Assembly: GCA_038496445.1 (NCBI GenBank)
Contig: JALMLS010000204.1
Location: forward strand, 248,001 to 312,000
Length of the DNA stretch: 64,000 nucleotides
Source: Trichosphaerium sp. ATCC 40318
Taxonomy: Eukaryota; Discosea; Flabellinia; Trichosidae
Direction of reading: 5' to 3'
The notes beneath the pieces were generated by a model. The model was given only the letters and a program-made list of their open reading frames with translations, was not told where the DNA came from and made no database searches. A program made the position numbers and the translations under genes. Below are positions 57,705 through 64,000 of this stretch, one piece after another. Every line of letters begins with the position of its first letter. The stretch's first letter is position 1.

Positions 57705-58146
57705 AACATGTATGAACAATAAACTTAGCTATTCTGTTACGCTTTTGCAATTGGTGAGATGTTATATATTAGAATTCTTGTGTCTGATAGCCTAACTTAG
57801 CATTCACTTCTTCTATCGCTAGGTAAGATAAACGTAGAAAATAAGTTTGAACAGAAGTAAGCTGCTTGAGGGACGTTTGCTTTAGCTAAATAGAATTCTC
57901 GTGCAGTTTTTTAATGTTATATCAGACTCATCAACAGTACCGGTCATTACAAGAGATGGCATAAAGGCCAATAGCAGGAGCAACATACTTATGTCAATGG
58001 TAAACTCGAAGGAACGTAAAATACAAGATAGCGTGAGCATTTTAAGCAAAGGTAACTCAAAGGTAGTAAGTGAAAGAACTAAAATCAATGGTAATCAAGA
58101 AGTGTAAAAAAAAAGTACAGTATCGACACCCTTTCAAAGTTTGGTC
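57705..58146. repeat. intergenic region with a decayed unit of the 24-residue repeat family
   Basis: No intact gene. At about 57957-58022 the plus strand reads GGC-CAA-TAG-CAG-GAG-CAA and then codes TYVNGKLEG before TAA. This matches the NGQL-x-x-Q-x-x-YVNGK-x-EG core of the F-box/repeat family at 14.9-19 kb and 45.8 kb, with a stop replacing the Leu codon. It is a relic unit about 11 kb from the nearest family member. Confidence 0.5.
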
Positions 58147-63366
<5,220 letters not shown>

Positions 63367-63593
63367 CTACCTTTACAAAAATGATTCAAGTGTACGCACA
63401 ACCATTTAAGTACCCTATGGTCGAAACTTTGCATGGTTACTTCCCACTTCAATTGAGGTTAACAGAAAACAAGCGGCAGTTAAGTCAAAAATCGTCAAAG
63501 GCGTTCAAATTTTTTAACACTTTACTCTCTGACAGGCACCTTAACACTTCATTGTATTGGTCCATACGAGATAGCCAACAAGCGTTTGCTCAC

Positions 63594-64000
63594 ATGGAGC
63601 CGCTTTTAACCGACAGTGCATTAGCTGAGCTTTTACAGAGAGCAGAATACGAGAATGAGCAACGCAGGTATGGTAGACGCATTTTAACTGCTGTAGAATG
63701 CGATGTAAGTATTTTTCCTAGATTGAATACCGCCAATGCCACGAACATTGATAAAGATGACTTGATTGACCCAACACCGGATGTAAGGGCGTTATTTGTA
63801 CAATTCAACCGAGAATACTTTGATGGTATTCTAAGTTGCGTAGAAGTACGTTGGAGCACGCGGATGACACTGTACGTGCGTTCATAATTCAATAGCACCA
63901 ATTTAAACAATATGCAGTTTTTCGTGTCAAAAACAAATCTGACAATCACTAAAACCGTCACAGGTGCGCTGGAGTATGTGAATTCCGACGTGGTCATTGT
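63594..64000 (+). CDS. SPRTN: SPRTN/Spartan DNA-protein crosslink protease, 5' part
   Basis: SPRTN is a nuclear metalloprotease that degrades DNA-protein crosslinks at replication forks. The start chosen, MEPLLTDSALAELLQRAEYE, resembles the short helical N-terminus of SPRTN. DPTPDVRALFVQFNREYFDG, then VEVRWSTRMTL, match DPTPDLxALFxQFNxxFFxG and VEVKWSxRMTLCAG. The intron from about 63871 (GTACGT) joins to CAGVCEFRRG and the next Cys at the window edge. The HExxH zinc site lies beyond the window. An upstream in-frame ATG at 63381 would add 71 residues not expected for the family. Confidence 0.85.

Overview
This is nuclear DNA from a eukaryote. It is AT-rich and compact: about 30 genes lie on both strands in 64 kb. 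Most genes are cut by many very short introns (about 22-90 nt, often with a T-run before the acceptor). The 5' splice sites are unusual, with GTACGT/GTACGC far commoner than GTAAGT, and at least four introns are best read as GC-AG. Gene content (BAG6, cytoplasmic dynein intermediate chain, DENND6, COP9 subunit 6, USP7, Chk2, tryptophan 2,3-dioxygenase, a fungal-type GH55 glucanase, de novo pantothenate synthesis) suggests a unicellular opisthokont or another dynein-bearing protist or early-diverging fungus. I cannot name the lineage, and stop codons look standard.

Layout. 0-14.6 kb: BAG6 (-), a small secreted protein (+), a WIPI/Atg18 PROPPIN (-), a Rim2/SLC25A33-36-like mitochondrial carrier (+), an unidentified Pro-rich protein (-), RPB9 (-) head-to-head with a small mitochondrial protein (+), then a PWWP-ZZ-dual-specificity-phosphatase fusion (+). 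14.9-19 kb: an accessory island with three minus-strand copies of a family built from an F-box-like N-terminus and 24-residue MORN/YwqK-like repeats. Two non-autonomous transposon-like elements separate them. 19.2-33.6 kb: a multi-pass membrane protein, TDO, CSN6, NudC, DENND6, a viral-type RNA ligase, an S28 peptidase and a DUF1295 membrane enzyme. 34-43.4 kb: a strongly diverged ubiquitin-like gene, dynein intermediate chain, GH55 and Chk2. 44.4-46.8 kb: a broken piggyBac transposase and a fourth, frameshifted F-box/repeat copy. 47-54 kb: an LRR-HlyIII/PAQR fusion, then PanC and a PanB-PanE fusion transcribed divergently. 55-64 kb: a Cys-rich GPI-anchored-type surface protein, USP7 and the start of SPRTN.

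The clearest functional grouping is the pantothenate pair: PanC plus a PanB-PanE fusion cover three of the four steps to pantothenate from one intergenic region. Several genes form close divergent pairs that may share promoters (WIPI/carrier, RPB9/mitochondrial protein, TDO/CSN6, NudC/DENND6, Chk2/small ORF, USP7/SPRTN). The palindrome CACGTG is strongly over-represented, with about 50 hits by hand scan, including many inside introns.

The best candidates for something undescribed are the PWWP-ZZ-phosphatase fusion, the LRR-HlyIII fusion, the expanding and decaying F-box/repeat family with its transposons, and the donor-site and CACGTG sequence biases. All gene models come from reading by eye, so exon borders are approximate where flagged.
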